Of a stretch of 13,323 nt of DNA, positions 1 to 7,285 are shown piece by piece. The notes under the pieces were generated by a model, which worked only from the letters and a program-made list of their open reading frames with translations, searched no databases and was not told the DNA's origin. The stretch is from JAZQLP01 sp045629205 (GTDB lineage: Bacteria > Bacillota > Clostridia > Oscillospirales > UBA644). How positions within the stretch are numbered: the first letter of the stretch is position 1; every line of letters starts with the position of its first letter. The stretch covers positions 1 to 13,323 of the forward strand of contig JAZQQT010000062.1 of assembly GCA_045629205.1 (NCBI GenBank), read 5' to 3'. The position numbers were made by a program, and so were the translations under genes.

Positions 1-1764
1 TTGGGGGTATGTGCTTATTACGAACCCCGTAGGCGCTTCCTCGTCGGAAAACGATGGCAGTGAATTGTAAATGATTGATATGTCGAAAATAGACGAGCCG
101 TCATCCGCGATTATAATACTGTCTCCGATACCGTAATCTGCGGTGATGACTGTCTTTTCGGGGGACAGTCCGCAAAGACGGACCCCTTTTTTTAGAATGA
201 TCTGCGACTGAAGCTTATAAATGCCTTCGTCAAGAAATACGATTCCTCCTCCGGAAGCGTATATCTTATTTATCAGATATTGCAGGTCTTTTGTCAGATT
301 TTCGTTTTCGGGTGTTATTCCGTGAGCGTGGGCATAAACTATATTGTCCGCCGTTTTCGGTATTTTGTCTGTTATATTCAGCCATGTAGTGTCAAGTTCT
401 GTGTCTTTACACTCTGATTCTGTTTGTGTGAAGAATGTGTTTCCTTCGGCATAGTTTTCTTCATAATAGATATCGTTTACGAAGTTGCCTACGGATTTGT
501 TGTTATAGATTCCTATCGGGTTTGTTGATGAGAACGTGTTGGAAAATGACGTTGTTACTCCGTTGTTTATCGAAAGGGCGTAGCTTCTCCAAGCTGTAAA
601 GTAGCAGTTTACGAAAGAGATTCTGCCGGTTCCTTCCGACTCGGCTTCCTTGTATGGCTGACCGAGGAAAGAGCATGCGTTAAAAACGGCTGATGTGCTG
701 AAGTTCTGCCCGAAAACAACCGCCGTGGAAGCTAATGAATCGTCGGTTCTGAACGAGCAGCCGGCAAATGCTATTCCGTATTGTCCCGCGCTGTTGACCG
801 TTACGCATTTTTTAGCGTTTGATACGTTTGTTTTCGATATGACGGCGGAACCGTTTATCGAGACCGGTATTTCAAACTCGATTCCCGAATTTGCGGTATC
901 AACGTTTACCCCGTAGATACTTGCGTCGGAAACCACGCCGATTTTTACCGCGCAAAGATTATCCGTCATAACGTCTGTGATGTATGTGTATGAGAAATCG
1001 TCTTCTTTTTCGGTCAGAGTGCTGTTTATCCAGTATATCGGACTCAGGTTGATGTTTCTCAGAATAACTCTGTCCGAAGATTGCTGAATGTTGAATCCTG
1101 TTCCGAACGCCGTTATATATATGTTCTCGACCGTAAGTCTTTTTCCGGTGTTTGAATCGAATAATATCCCGTTCCATGAATTAAGCAGAGCGACGTTTGT
1201 AACGCTTGCCGTTTCGCCTGATATCTGCTGAATTGTGTATGGATATTCTTTGATATTGTCGTATTTCTGACCTTCATACCAGATTGTAAGATCGCTGATT
1301 GTTGAGTTGTCACGGAGAACTATCAGCGGATTGCTCAGCGTATTGCTGTTTTCCTCGCAGGCGAGAATTGTGCCTTTTTCTGCGGCTGAACCTTTCAGTG
1401 TCGGGGGAGTAAAGAATCCGAGCAGGGTAACATTGTCCCAAACGGTGATCTGTCTTGTTATTTTATATATGCCCTTCGGTATATATACGGTTCCTCCGCC
1501 GTTTTCCGCCGCTTTGTCTATTGCCTGTTGTATGGCGGTTGTGTCGTCGGCTCTCCCGTCACCCTTTGCTCCGTAATTTGTAACGAAATACTGCGCTGCG
1601 ACGTATCTGTTTTCTTTGTATGTGGAGACGAGCGTAGCCTTGCCTTCGGTGTATTCTTCGGTTGTTTCCTGCTTGTTTTCCGGCTCGGCTGTCTGTTTGC
1701 ATCCGGTAACTGTCAATATCAGAAATAAAATCAGAAAAAATGCGATAGTGTTGTTTCTTTTCAT
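1..1764 (-). CDS. Secreted lipoprotein with pectate-lyase-like parallel beta-helix modules (3' end outside window)
   Basis: The frame is open from the ATG at 1764 to the window edge (588 codons, no stop), so the C-terminus is missing. An AAAGGAG ribosome site lies 6 bases before the ATG. Residues 1-22 form a lipoprotein signal peptide: KR, a hydrophobic stretch, then lipobox VTGC with Cys22 as the predicted lipidated residue. A Thr/Glu/Lys-rich linker follows. Residues about 62-82 (NYGAKGDGRADDTTAIQQAI) match the start of the pectate_lyase_3/phage-tailspike-like family, followed by GGGTVYIPKGIYKI at 89-102. Residues 190-430 carry the Asn/Ser/Val-rich coils expected of a beta-helix. Near 505-518 the motif recurs as GGGIVFLDEGIYKL, suggesting a second helix module. 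It is probably a membrane-tethered polysaccharide lyase, hydrolase or glycan-binding protein facing outward; substrate and catalysis cannot be read from sequence. It starts 39 bases after obg with no terminator between, so read-through is likely. Confidence 0.85.
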   Translation of the reverse strand, partial: MKRNNTIAFFLILFLILTVTGCKQTAEPENKQETTEEYTEGKATLVSTYKENRYVAAQYFVTNYGAKGDGRADDTTAIQQAIDKAAENGGGTVYIPKGIYKITRQITVWDNVTLLGFFTPPTLKGSAAEKGTILACEENSNTLSNPLIVLRDNSTISDLTIWYEGQKYDNIKEYPYTIQQISGETASVTNVALLNSWNGILFDSNTGKRLTVENIYITAFGTGFNIQQSSDRVILRNINLSPIYWINSTLTEKEDDFSYTYITDVMTDNLCAVKIGVVSDASIYGVNVDTANSGIEFEIPVSINGSAVISKTNVSNAKKCVTVNSAGQYGIAFAGCSFRTDDSLASTAVVFGQNFSTSAVFNACSFLGQPYKEAESEGTGRISFVNCYFTAWRSYALSINNGVTTSFSNTFSSTNPIGIYNNKSVGNFVNDIYYEENYAEGNTFFTQTESECKDTELDTTWLNITDKIPKTADNIVYAHAHGITPENENLTKDLQYLINKIYASGGGIVFLDEGIYKLQSQIILKKGVRLCGLSPEKTVITADYGIGDSIIIADDGSSIFDISIIYNSLPSFSDEEAPTGFVISTYPQ

Positions 1765-1803
1765 TCCCGTCTCCTTTCTTATTAAAATACAATATACATA
1801 ATA

Positions 1804-3081
1804 CTAATTGATGAAATCAAACTGAACGTCGTAGATCGAGACCGTGTCGCCTTCCTGTATTCCGGCGGCTCTCAGCTTGTCAATGATTCCGGCGGCTTGA
1901 AGAGTTCTCTGGAAATACTGCATGGACTCTTCATCATCCGGATTGATAAGACGCATAAAGTTGGCAAGCCACTTTCCCTCAACGGAATAAATGCCGCTTT
2001 CTTTTGTAACGGTGCAGTCTTCTGCGCTGTATCGTGCTTCTTTTTCGGGAATGAATTCAGGCTCGTAGACTTTAACGGGCGGGAGCTTGCAAACGTATTC
2101 GTAGATTTTTTTAACTGTTTCTTTAACGCCTTCCCCGGTCCCTGCCGAGATAGTGTAAAAATCAAATCCCTCTGCTTCGGCGAATTTTCTGAAATTATCG
2201 ATGTTGTCTTTAGTGTATTCGTTGATTAGATCGGTTTTGTTGCCGACAACGATAAACGGGACCTCGCTCAGCTTGTTCCCGAAGGCTTTGATTTCTGCCG
2301 AGATTATTTTGTAATCGTTTATCGGGTCACGCCCTTCGCTTCCGGCAATGTCAACGATATGAACAAGCAGCCGGCATCTTTCAATATGCCGCAGAAAATC
2401 GTGTCCGAGTCCCGCTCCTTCGGAAGCCCCTTCGATGATACCGGGAATATCGGCCATGATGAAAGACTGTTCGTCGTCGATTCGGACTACTCCGAGATTC
2501 GGCTGGAGCGTCGTAAAGTGATAATCCGCGATTTTTGGCTTTGCTGCGGAGCACATCGAAATGAGGGTTGATTTTCCAACGTTCGGGAAACCGACCAGTC
2601 CCACGTCGGCGATGGTTTTAAGCTCGAGCAGTAGCTCTCTTTCCTCTCCGGGCATACCGGGTTTCGCAAAACGTGGCGTCTGACGTGTGGGAGTGGCAAA
2701 GTGTCTGTTGCCCCATCCTCCGCGGCCGCCCTTTGCTACTGTAAAAGGCTCGTAGTCGCTGAGGTCTTTTATTATGAGCCCCGATTCCTTGTCTTTGATT
2801 ATTGTTCCGAGCGGGACTTTGATAATAAGATTTTCCGCACTTTTGCCGAACATCTTCGAACCTTTGCCGTTTTCACCGTCCTTGGCGACGAATTTGTGTC
2901 TGAATTTAAGGTCGACGAGTGTGTTTATATTGTCTGCGGCTTGCATTATGATGTCTCCGCCGCGTCCGCCGTCACCTCCGTCGGGACCGCCTGCCGGAAC
3001 GTATTTTTCCCGTCTGAAAGCAACGGCGCCGTCACCGCCGTTACCTGCCTTTACATATATTGTAGCGCTGTCTGTAAACAT
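1804..3081 (-). CDS. obg: GTPase Obg/CgtA, ribosome assembly factor
   Basis: The 425-residue protein has the complete three-domain Obg layout. Residues 1-157 are the glycine-rich Obg fold (KAGNGGDGAVAFRREKYVP near 11-29, then GGPDGGDGGRGG). Residues about 158-333 are the G domain, with G1 GFPNVGKS (164-171), FTT (189-191), G3 DIPG (211-214), G4 NKTD (281-284) and G5 SAG (312-314). Residues about 344-425 are the C-terminal OCT domain found in Firmicutes Obg. The family binds late 50S intermediates and couples ribosome assembly to GTP/ppGpp level; it is usually essential. It follows rpmA as in most bacteria, but a strong hairpin lies between them, so it may have its own promoter or depend on read-through. 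The ATG at 3081 is preceded by a modest AGGAA site. Confidence 0.97.
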   Translation of the reverse strand: MFTDSATIYVKAGNGGDGAVAFRREKYVPAGGPDGGDGGRGGDIIMQAADNINTLVDLKFRHKFVAKDGENGKGSKMFGKSAENLIIKVPLGTIIKDKESGLIIKDLSDYEPFTVAKGGRGGWGNRHFATPTRQTPRFAKPGMPGEERELLLELKTIADVGLVGFPNVGKSTLISMCSAAKPKIADYHFTTLQPNLGVVRIDDEQSFIMADIPGIIEGASEGAGLGHDFLRHIERCRLLVHIVDIAGSEGRDPINDYKIISAEIKAFGNKLSEVPFIVVGNKTDLINEYTKDNIDNFRKFAEAEGFDFYTISAGTGEGVKETVKKIYEYVCKLPPVKVYEPEFIPEKEARYSAEDCTVTKESGIYSVEGKWLANFMRLINPDDEESMQYFQRTLQAAGIIDKLRAAGIQEGDTVSIYDVQFDFIN

Positions 3082-3127
3082 GTTTATTTCCTGTAATATG
3101 TATATAGTTAAAATTTATATGAACTAA

Positions 3128-3150
3128 GGCCTGCGGGGATCCCGCAGGCC
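3128..3150 (-). terminator. Strong hairpin between rpmA and obg (terminator or attenuator)
   Basis: A perfect 10-bp inverted repeat (GGCCTGCGGG / CCCGCAGGCC) with a 3-base centre lies 13 bases after the rpmA stop. AA/TT flanks allow 12 pairs. On the minus strand it is followed by TTAGTTCATATAAATTTT, a poor U-tract. It is therefore likely a partial terminator or 3'-end stabiliser that lowers obg output relative to the two ribosomal protein genes. Confidence 0.65.
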
Positions 3151-3163
3151 TTTACTTCTGCAC

Positions 3164-3418
3164 TTATTCGGCGCAAACGTTAACTCTCTTTTTGTTTTTC
3201 TGGTAAGTTTCGAATTTAACTGTTCCGTCAACGAGAGCGAACAAAGTATCGTCGGAACCTTTTCCGACATTCAGTCCGGGATGCACGTTAGTGCCTCTCT
3301 GTCTGATAATAATGTTGCCGGCAACGACTTTCTGACCGTCGGATTTTTTAACGCCGAGTCTTTTGGACGCGGAATCACGACCGTTTTTGGTTGAGCCAAC
3401 ACCTTTCTTATGTGCCAT
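3164..3418 (-). CDS. rpmA: 50S ribosomal protein L27 (bL27)
   Basis: The 84-residue protein begins MAHKKGVGSTKNGRDS and contains the L27 core (RQRGTNVHPGLNVGKGSDDTLFAL). The N-terminal tail reaches the peptidyl-transferase centre. A very good ribosome site (GGGGAGGTG) lies 8 bases before the ATG. It is 20 bases downstream of rplU and clearly in the same operon. Most Firmicutes make L27 with a short N-terminal extension ending in a Phe-Phe cleavage site, removed by the Prp protease encoded between rplU and rpmA. Here L27 starts directly as the mature form, as in Proteobacteria, and no gene fits in the 20-base gap. Confidence 0.98.
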   Translation of the reverse strand: MAHKKGVGSTKNGRDSASKRLGVKKSDGQKVVAGNIIIRQRGTNVHPGLNVGKGSDDTLFALVDGTVKFETYQKNKKRVNVCAE

Positions 3419-3438
3419 TAAAAAAACACCTCCCCGTA

Positions 3439-3750
3439 TCAGCCGTTGATGGCTGTGATCTTGATTTTCGTATAGGGCTGTCTGTGACCCTGATGTCTGC
3501 GATAACCTTTTTTCGCTTTCATTTTGAAAATCTTGATTTTTTTGCCCTTGCCGTTCTTTTCTACCTTTGCTTCAACGGTAGCGCCGTCAATAAAGGGCTT
3601 GCCGGCTTTGATGTTTCCTTCGTCGGAGATAAGCATTACCTGGTCAAACTTGACAACGTCATCGGGATTAACGTCGAGCTTCTCGATAAAGAGAACGTCG
3701 TCAACGGAGACCTTGTATTGCTTTCCGCCTGTTACGAATACTGCGTACAT
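3439..3750 (-). CDS. rplU: 50S ribosomal protein L21 (bL21)
   Basis: This is a full-length L21 (103 residues): N-terminus MYAVFVTGGKQYKV, central FDQVMLISDEG, and the basic C-terminal signature KKGYRRHQGHRQPYTKIKI that contacts 23S rRNA. It is the first gene of the rplU-rpmA unit. An AGAGGAA ribosome site sits 5 bases before the ATG. Transcription most likely starts from the consensus promoter at 3822-3851, giving a leader of about 65 bases. Confidence 0.98.
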   Translation of the reverse strand: MYAVFVTGGKQYKVSVDDVLFIEKLDVNPDDVVKFDQVMLISDEGNIKAGKPFIDGATVEAKVEKNGKGKKIKIFKMKAKKGYRRHQGHRQPYTKIKITAING

Positions 3751-3815
3751 AGTGTTCCTCTTTTTTATAGTCTCGCTATTAAGGTAGCAAAAGCATTTAA
3801 ACCTCTTCTATGCGG
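3751..3815 (-). promoter_or_regulatory. Possible rplU 5' leader RNA (L21 leader-like)
   Basis: The predicted transcript between the promoter and rplU has short complementary segments: GAGGT near 3801-3805 with ACCTT near 3781-3785, and ATAG/CTAT around a CGAGA loop near 3767-3779. Firmicutes often carry an autoregulatory L21 leader here, to which L21 binds to repress its own operon. The position is right, but I cannot confirm the consensus fold by eye. Confidence 0.4.
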
Positions 3816-3821
3816 CTCTTT

Positions 3822-3851
3822 ATTATATCATTTTGTAAATATATGTGTCAA
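3822..3851 (-). promoter_or_regulatory. Sigma-A-type promoter for rplU-rpmA
   Basis: On the minus strand a perfect -35 TTGACA (3846-3851) and a perfect -10 TATAAT (3822-3827) are separated by 18 bases. Transcription would start near 3815. This is a strong promoter, as expected for ribosomal protein genes. Confidence 0.85.
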
Positions 3852-4054
3852 TTCAAAACATACGGATTTCAAAAAATGTTTGGATTTCCCGTTATGCGGC
3901 GGTTTTTTATGATTATCTCTCTTAACATAAATCTATACGGAATATGTAAAACGTGTTTGTCGTCACTTTTGACTAAAAATGCCAAAATTACATCAATACA
4001 GATGTTTATTTTGTAGAATTTACCGAATAACGCCCGAAAAAAACAATTTTCTGC
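3852..4054. other. AT-rich spacer between two divergent promoters, no gene seen
   Basis: About 200 bases separate the -35 boxes of rplU (minus) and the surface-protein gene (plus). Open frames here have no ribosome site or protein-like composition. A small dyad (GTCA-CTTT-TGAC near 3963-3974) is visible. It could hold regulator sites for either promoter, but I recognise none. Confidence 0.5.
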
Positions 4055-4083
4055 TTGACATAAACGGAGTATCACATTATAAT
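4055..4083 (+). promoter_or_regulatory. Perfect sigma-A consensus promoter for the surface-protein gene
   Basis: TTGACA (4055-4060), a 17-base spacer and TATAAT (4078-4083) match the consensus at all 12 positions with ideal spacing. The predicted start is near 4090, giving a leader of about 72 AT-rich bases ending in a GGAGG ribosome site (4149-4153). Confidence 0.9.
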
Positions 4084-4161
4084 AAAGCCACAAAATCTGT
4101 TGCTTTAAAATTGAATATTTTATCCGCAATGGATTAAAAAAATTTTTTGGAGGATTTTCTA

Positions 4162-5232
4162 ATGAAGAAAATTTTTGCGATGATCATTGCTGTTGCTATG
4201 ATCGCTTCTCTCGCAATCGCTGCTTCTGCTGCTGCTTTCAAGAAAGGTGCTACTCTTGATGTTGCTAAAGTTGCAAATGATAGTATCGTTCTTGATGGTC
4301 GTGATACAAACGGCGAATACGGCGATTATCTTACTTATTTCACCGGAGCTGAAGTACTTGCTGACCAGGCAAAAATCACAGCTGATCAGTATGACTGGGC
4401 TAATGGCTATATTTGTTACGGTAATGGTTTCTGGAAGTCCCTTTCTGAAATGGCTGAGCAGTATGATTGGATTTCTGAAATCGAAATGGGTCTTAAGGCT
4501 AAATATGATGACAATGCTCTTTATATCCTCATCACAACTGTTTATCCGAAGTCCATTAAATTCTATTTCAACCCTGAACAGTCAGGCACAGGTAACAGTA
4601 TGCAGTTCATTTTCGCTGCTGCTGATAACTACACTGGTATGTGCTACAATGATACATACAAAGAAGGAACAGACTTCGACATGTACCTTTCACCTGCTTC
4701 TGCAGCTGATGTTTTCTTTGCTAACTACAACAATGACCCCATTTATACAGACAAATATGCTGACACAGTTTTCAAATCTTTCTATGATGGCGTTAATACA
4801 TTCACTTACGAACTCAAATTTGAATTTGAGCCTCTTAAGATTACAGTTAACCCCGGCACAGTAGAATTCTACTTCGGTGCTGGTATGTGCGTTCAGCCTA
4901 ACGAAGATGTTAACGATTCAGGTACATGCGTATTCTTTAACATCGGTTCCGTTGTTTACGGTGCATGGGCAACTGATGCTGGTGGACACCGTGTAGACAT
5001 CAAAGATTACGGTTATGGCTTCAAACTCTTAGCAGCTGAAGACGAACCCACACAGCCCGAAGAACCCACACAGCCCGAAGAACCCGAACAGCCCGAAGAA
5101 CCCGAACAGCCCGAACAGCCTAAAACAGAAGACAAACCTGTTAACCCGAAGACAGCTGATGTTTCTGCAGTTATGTATGTTCTTGCTACTCTTTCCACAA
5201 TCGGCGGAGCTATCGTTCTGAAAAGAAAATAA
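4162..5232 (+). CDS. Abundant secreted surface protein with sortase-like NPKTA anchor tail, function unknown
   Basis: I chose the ATG at 4162 (356 residues) over an upstream in-frame TTG because GGAGG lies 8 bases before it. Residues 1-23 are a signal peptide ending at an AxA site (ASA|AA). Residues about 30-290 form one extracellular domain (DGRDTNGEYGD near 45-55, AKYDDNALYILI near 113-124, aromatic strands) that recalls the carbohydrate-binding CBM9-like/DOMON beta-sandwich; this is a weak guess. Residues 293-320 are a Pro/Glu/Gln repeat spacer. The end is NPKTA (328-332), a hydrophobic segment (about 334-352) and KRK, the layout of a sortase substrate with Ala in place of the usual Gly. 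The gene is monocistronic, with a consensus promoter and two terminators. It strongly prefers T-ending codons (GCT, GTT, CTT), unlike its neighbours, which suggests high expression. It may be a wall protein involved in glycan binding or adhesion. Confidence 0.88.
   Translation: MKKIFAMIIAVAMIASLAIAASAAAFKKGATLDVAKVANDSIVLDGRDTNGEYGDYLTYFTGAEVLADQAKITADQYDWANGYICYGNGFWKSLSEMAEQYDWISEIEMGLKAKYDDNALYILITTVYPKSIKFYFNPEQSGTGNSMQFIFAAADNYTGMCYNDTYKEGTDFDMYLSPASAADVFFANYNNDPIYTDKYADTVFKSFYDGVNTFTYELKFEFEPLKITVNPGTVEFYFGAGMCVQPNEDVNDSGTCVFFNIGSVVYGAWATDAGGHRVDIKDYGYGFKLLAAEDEPTQPEEPTQPEEPEQPEEPEQPEQPKTEDKPVNPKTADVSAVMYVLATLSTIGGAIVLKRK
5044..5115 (+). repeat. Four in-frame 18-bp tandem repeats coding a Pro-rich spacer
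   Basis: Units start at 5044, 5062, 5080 and 5098. The first two are GAACCCACACAGCCCGAA and the last two GAACCCGAACAGCCCGAA, coding EPTQPE twice and EPEQPE twice, then a partial QP. Such wall-spanning spacers extend the functional domain from the membrane or peptidoglycan. The near-identity of the units makes copy-number change by slippage plausible. Confidence 0.9.
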
Positions 5233-5253
5233 TCTATTAAATTAGATTAGTTA

Positions 5254-5280
5254 CCGGAGAGTTTAACTCTCCGGTTTTTT
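5254..5280 (+). terminator. Intrinsic terminator of the surface-protein gene
   Basis: The inverted repeat CCGGAGAGTT / AACTCTCCGG (5254-5274) is followed at once by TTTTTT. It lies 21 bases after the stop codon. Confidence 0.92.
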
Positions 5281-5294
5281 CTTGCATAAAATTT

Positions 5295-5323
5295 ATGACC
5301 GCATTTAATGCGGTCATTTTTTT
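5295..5323. terminator. Second, bidirectional terminator between convergent genes
   Basis: The repeat ATGACCGCATT / AATGCGGTCAT (5295-5317) is followed on the plus strand by a run of seven T. On the minus strand it sits just after the stop of the acyltransferase-like gene and is followed by AAATTTTATG, so it can serve both converging units. It backs up the terminator at 5254. Confidence 0.85.
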
Positions 5324-5330
5324 ATTGTTT

Positions 5331-6587
5331 TTACGGCAGTTCGATATCCGGTGTTCCGAGAGGCACACTGCCGTCCTCTTCGTATTCGATATCGTTTTGT
5401 TTTAATTCGTTAAGTAATGCTTTATAATATACGTCGTTCGAAAACCCTTGTAACAGCGTAATATAAAACCATTCGTTGAAGGATGATATTTCTGTAAACA
5501 AGGTTCTGTATGTCGAGCCGTCCGTGAAATATCTGACGCTTTCGATATGTTCCTGTAATGAACCGTAATCCACCGCGCCCACGTAACTTACCGAAAAAGT
5601 GTTGTCTGTCGAATCCTTAAGTGCCGTTTTCGAAAGTATTTCTTTTTTTGTTTTGATGTCTGATATTTTCAGAAATTCTTCAAGCTGCTCTTTTTTCTTT
5701 TGGGCGTAATAAAGAACGTTTTCAGCTTGGCTTTGCAGTGTTATCGAACCTCTTGTGCAGGTACAGATTTTACTTACCGGCGCATTATCGAGTCGTTTCG
5801 GATATCTTATCATGATTGCGTTGCATAGCATTCTGTAGCTGTTCCTGTTTCCGAGTCCGGGTCTTAAATTAAAAGATACGGCGCTTACGATGTCTTTTGT
5901 CTCGTCCGGGTGAACGGATCTTATTGCCTTCGCCATAATGGAAGAGAACAGGGCGCAGGGGCTCGCATCGTTTTCGTGGCTGAATTTCATAACGTCCGAC
6001 ATCTTTGCTCTGAAATTGTATGATGTTCTTATCTCGTCTGTCACGTATCCGCCGTCTGTTATCCGGAAGAAATCCTTATTCGGAACGTTATAGAACGGTT
6101 CTGCCTTTTCCATCAGTTCTTCCGGATACGGATTCCCGGTTTCGTCCGGGAGCAGAGGATCGTCCGGACGGCGTATCCCTTCATTTGATAGCTCTGTATT
6201 CAGATATTTGCAGAGATAAACATACAGAACTGTTTTCATAAACGGCGTAAATCCGTTGCCGTCTGTTATAACGTGTGTAATATAAAAATTGATGGTATTT
6301 CCGCTGTAAGACAAGGCAAGTATATGACCGTTTACCTCCTTGCTTCCCAAAGGAAATTCCAATGTCCCCTTAAAGACTTTTATTGGCAGGTTATTCGGAA
6401 CCGTGATCAGATTTCCGTCTTTTTCTTCTGTTTTCACCGAGAAATACGGATAACGCTTTATTGCTCTGTTCACGGCGTATTCAAGTATCTCTCCGTTGAT
6501 TTCATATTTGAGATTTGTTTCGATTCTGATACCGAACGGCATCTTGTCCGAACATATATAAAACATCGGATCGTAATATTTCATCAT
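5331..6587 (-). CDS. Stand-alone acyltransferase / condensation-fold protein (CAT-like, HxxxDG)
   Basis: The protein has 418 residues. The motif HVITDG (His105, Asp109, Gly110) in THVITDGNGF is the active-site HxxxDG of the chloramphenicol-acetyltransferase/BAHD/condensation superfamily, and the surrounding order fits: an N-terminal segment pairing substrates (ALNRAIKRYPYFS-like stretch near 38-50), the motif near residue 105, and a second lobe with FNLRPGLGNRNSY near 245-257. It resembles alcohol-acetyltransferase or polyketide-associated acyltransferase-like proteins of Firmicutes. No carrier-protein, adenylation or other biosynthetic gene is nearby, so substrates are unknown; an acyl-CoA donor to an alcohol or amine is the family expectation. 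Its ATG overlaps the stop of the rsuA-like gene by one base (TAATG), so translation is coupled. A second ATG follows immediately and could be the true start. Confidence 0.8.
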   Translation of the reverse strand: MMKYYDPMFYICSDKMPFGIRIETNLKYEINGEILEYAVNRAIKRYPYFSVKTEEKDGNLITVPNNLPIKVFKGTLEFPLGSKEVNGHILALSYSGNTINFYITHVITDGNGFTPFMKTVLYVYLCKYLNTELSNEGIRRPDDPLLPDETGNPYPEELMEKAEPFYNVPNKDFFRITDGGYVTDEIRTSYNFRAKMSDVMKFSHENDASPCALFSSIMAKAIRSVHPDETKDIVSAVSFNLRPGLGNRNSYRMLCNAIMIRYPKRLDNAPVSKICTCTRGSITLQSQAENVLYYAQKKKEQLEEFLKISDIKTKKEILSKTALKDSTDNTFSVSYVGAVDYGSLQEHIESVRYFTDGSTYRTLFTEISSFNEWFYITLLQGFSNDVYYKALLNELKQNDIEYEEDGSVPLGTPDIELP

Positions 6588-7285
6588 TATTTGCCCTTTG
6601 TTATTGTAATTTTTCTGATTTCTTTTTCGCTCATTCCCTCAAGCGAATAATCACCGATTTTCAGTCGTATCAGTCTTGTTACTTTATTGTTTCTGGATGC
6701 GGTCATCCTTTTTACCTGATGATATTTACCCTCGCTTATAATAACCCTCGAGGCGTATTTTTCTTTATCAAAAAGGGGAGTGGTGACCGAAAGCATTGCC
6801 GGAAGACATGTCTCGCCGTCGGCCAGAATAATTCCGTCGTAAAAAGCCTTGATGTCATCCTCCGTGAACGGTTTTTCCGTTTCGATATAGTATTCTTTTT
6901 TGATGTTTGATTTCGGCGAGATTATACGGTGAATAAAATCTCCGTCATTTGAGAGCATCAGCAGTCCCTCACTGTCTTTGTCAAGCCTGCCGGCAGGCGC
7001 GATTCCTTTTCTTTTATATTCTTCGGGGATCAGCTTCATTACGCTGTCCTCTGTTTCTTCCGTTGTCGAAACGTATCCTGCCGGTTTATAGAGTAAAAGA
7101 TAAATGAATTCCTCTGTTTCGATGGTTTTTCCGTTTACGCATACGGTATCTTCGTCAGATAGCTTTGTATCTGACCTTTTTACTGTTATGCCGTTTACTG
7201 TTACTTTTCCTCTTTTGATAAGCTCTCTGGCATCTTTTCTGCTTATTCCCGAAGAAGATAGAACTGCATCAAGCCTTCTTGCCAT
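6587..7285 (-). CDS. rsuA: RsuA/RluB-family rRNA pseudouridine synthase
   Basis: The protein has 232 residues. Residues 1-50 are an S4 RNA-binding domain (RLDAVLSSSGISRKDARELI, then GKVTVNG). The catalytic domain has YKPAGYVST near 66-74 and the motif GRLDKDSEGLLML at 99-111, with catalytic Asp102. The length and single S4 domain match RsuA (16S U516); RluB/E/F targets in 23S rRNA cannot be excluded. It overlaps the end of glxK by 17 bases and the next gene by 1 base, so it is in the middle of a coupled operon. Confidence 0.93.
   Translation of the reverse strand: MARRLDAVLSSSGISRKDARELIKRGKVTVNGITVKRSDTKLSDEDTVCVNGKTIETEEFIYLLLYKPAGYVSTTEETEDSVMKLIPEEYKRKGIAPAGRLDKDSEGLLMLSNDGDFIHRIISPKSNIKKEYYIETEKPFTEDDIKAFYDGIILADGETCLPAMLSVTTPLFDKEKYASRVIISEGKYHQVKRMTASRNNKVTRLIRLKIGDYSLEGMSEKEIRKITITKGK

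Noticed and set aside
1897..3127. Plus-strand open frames of 70-131 codons opposite obg
   Set aside because: They are mirror frames of the strongly conserved obg gene, with no ribosome sites.
3391..4129. Plus-strand frame of 173 codons over rplU/rpmA and an 86-codon minus-strand frame in the promoter spacer
   Set aside because: The first mirrors two ribosomal protein genes; the second overlaps the rplU promoter and has no ribosome site or recognisable composition.
4247..4864. 205-codon plus-strand frame inside the surface-protein gene
   Set aside because: It is a +1 shadow of the real gene, caused by the codon bias; Leu/Ser/Thr-rich and without a start signal.
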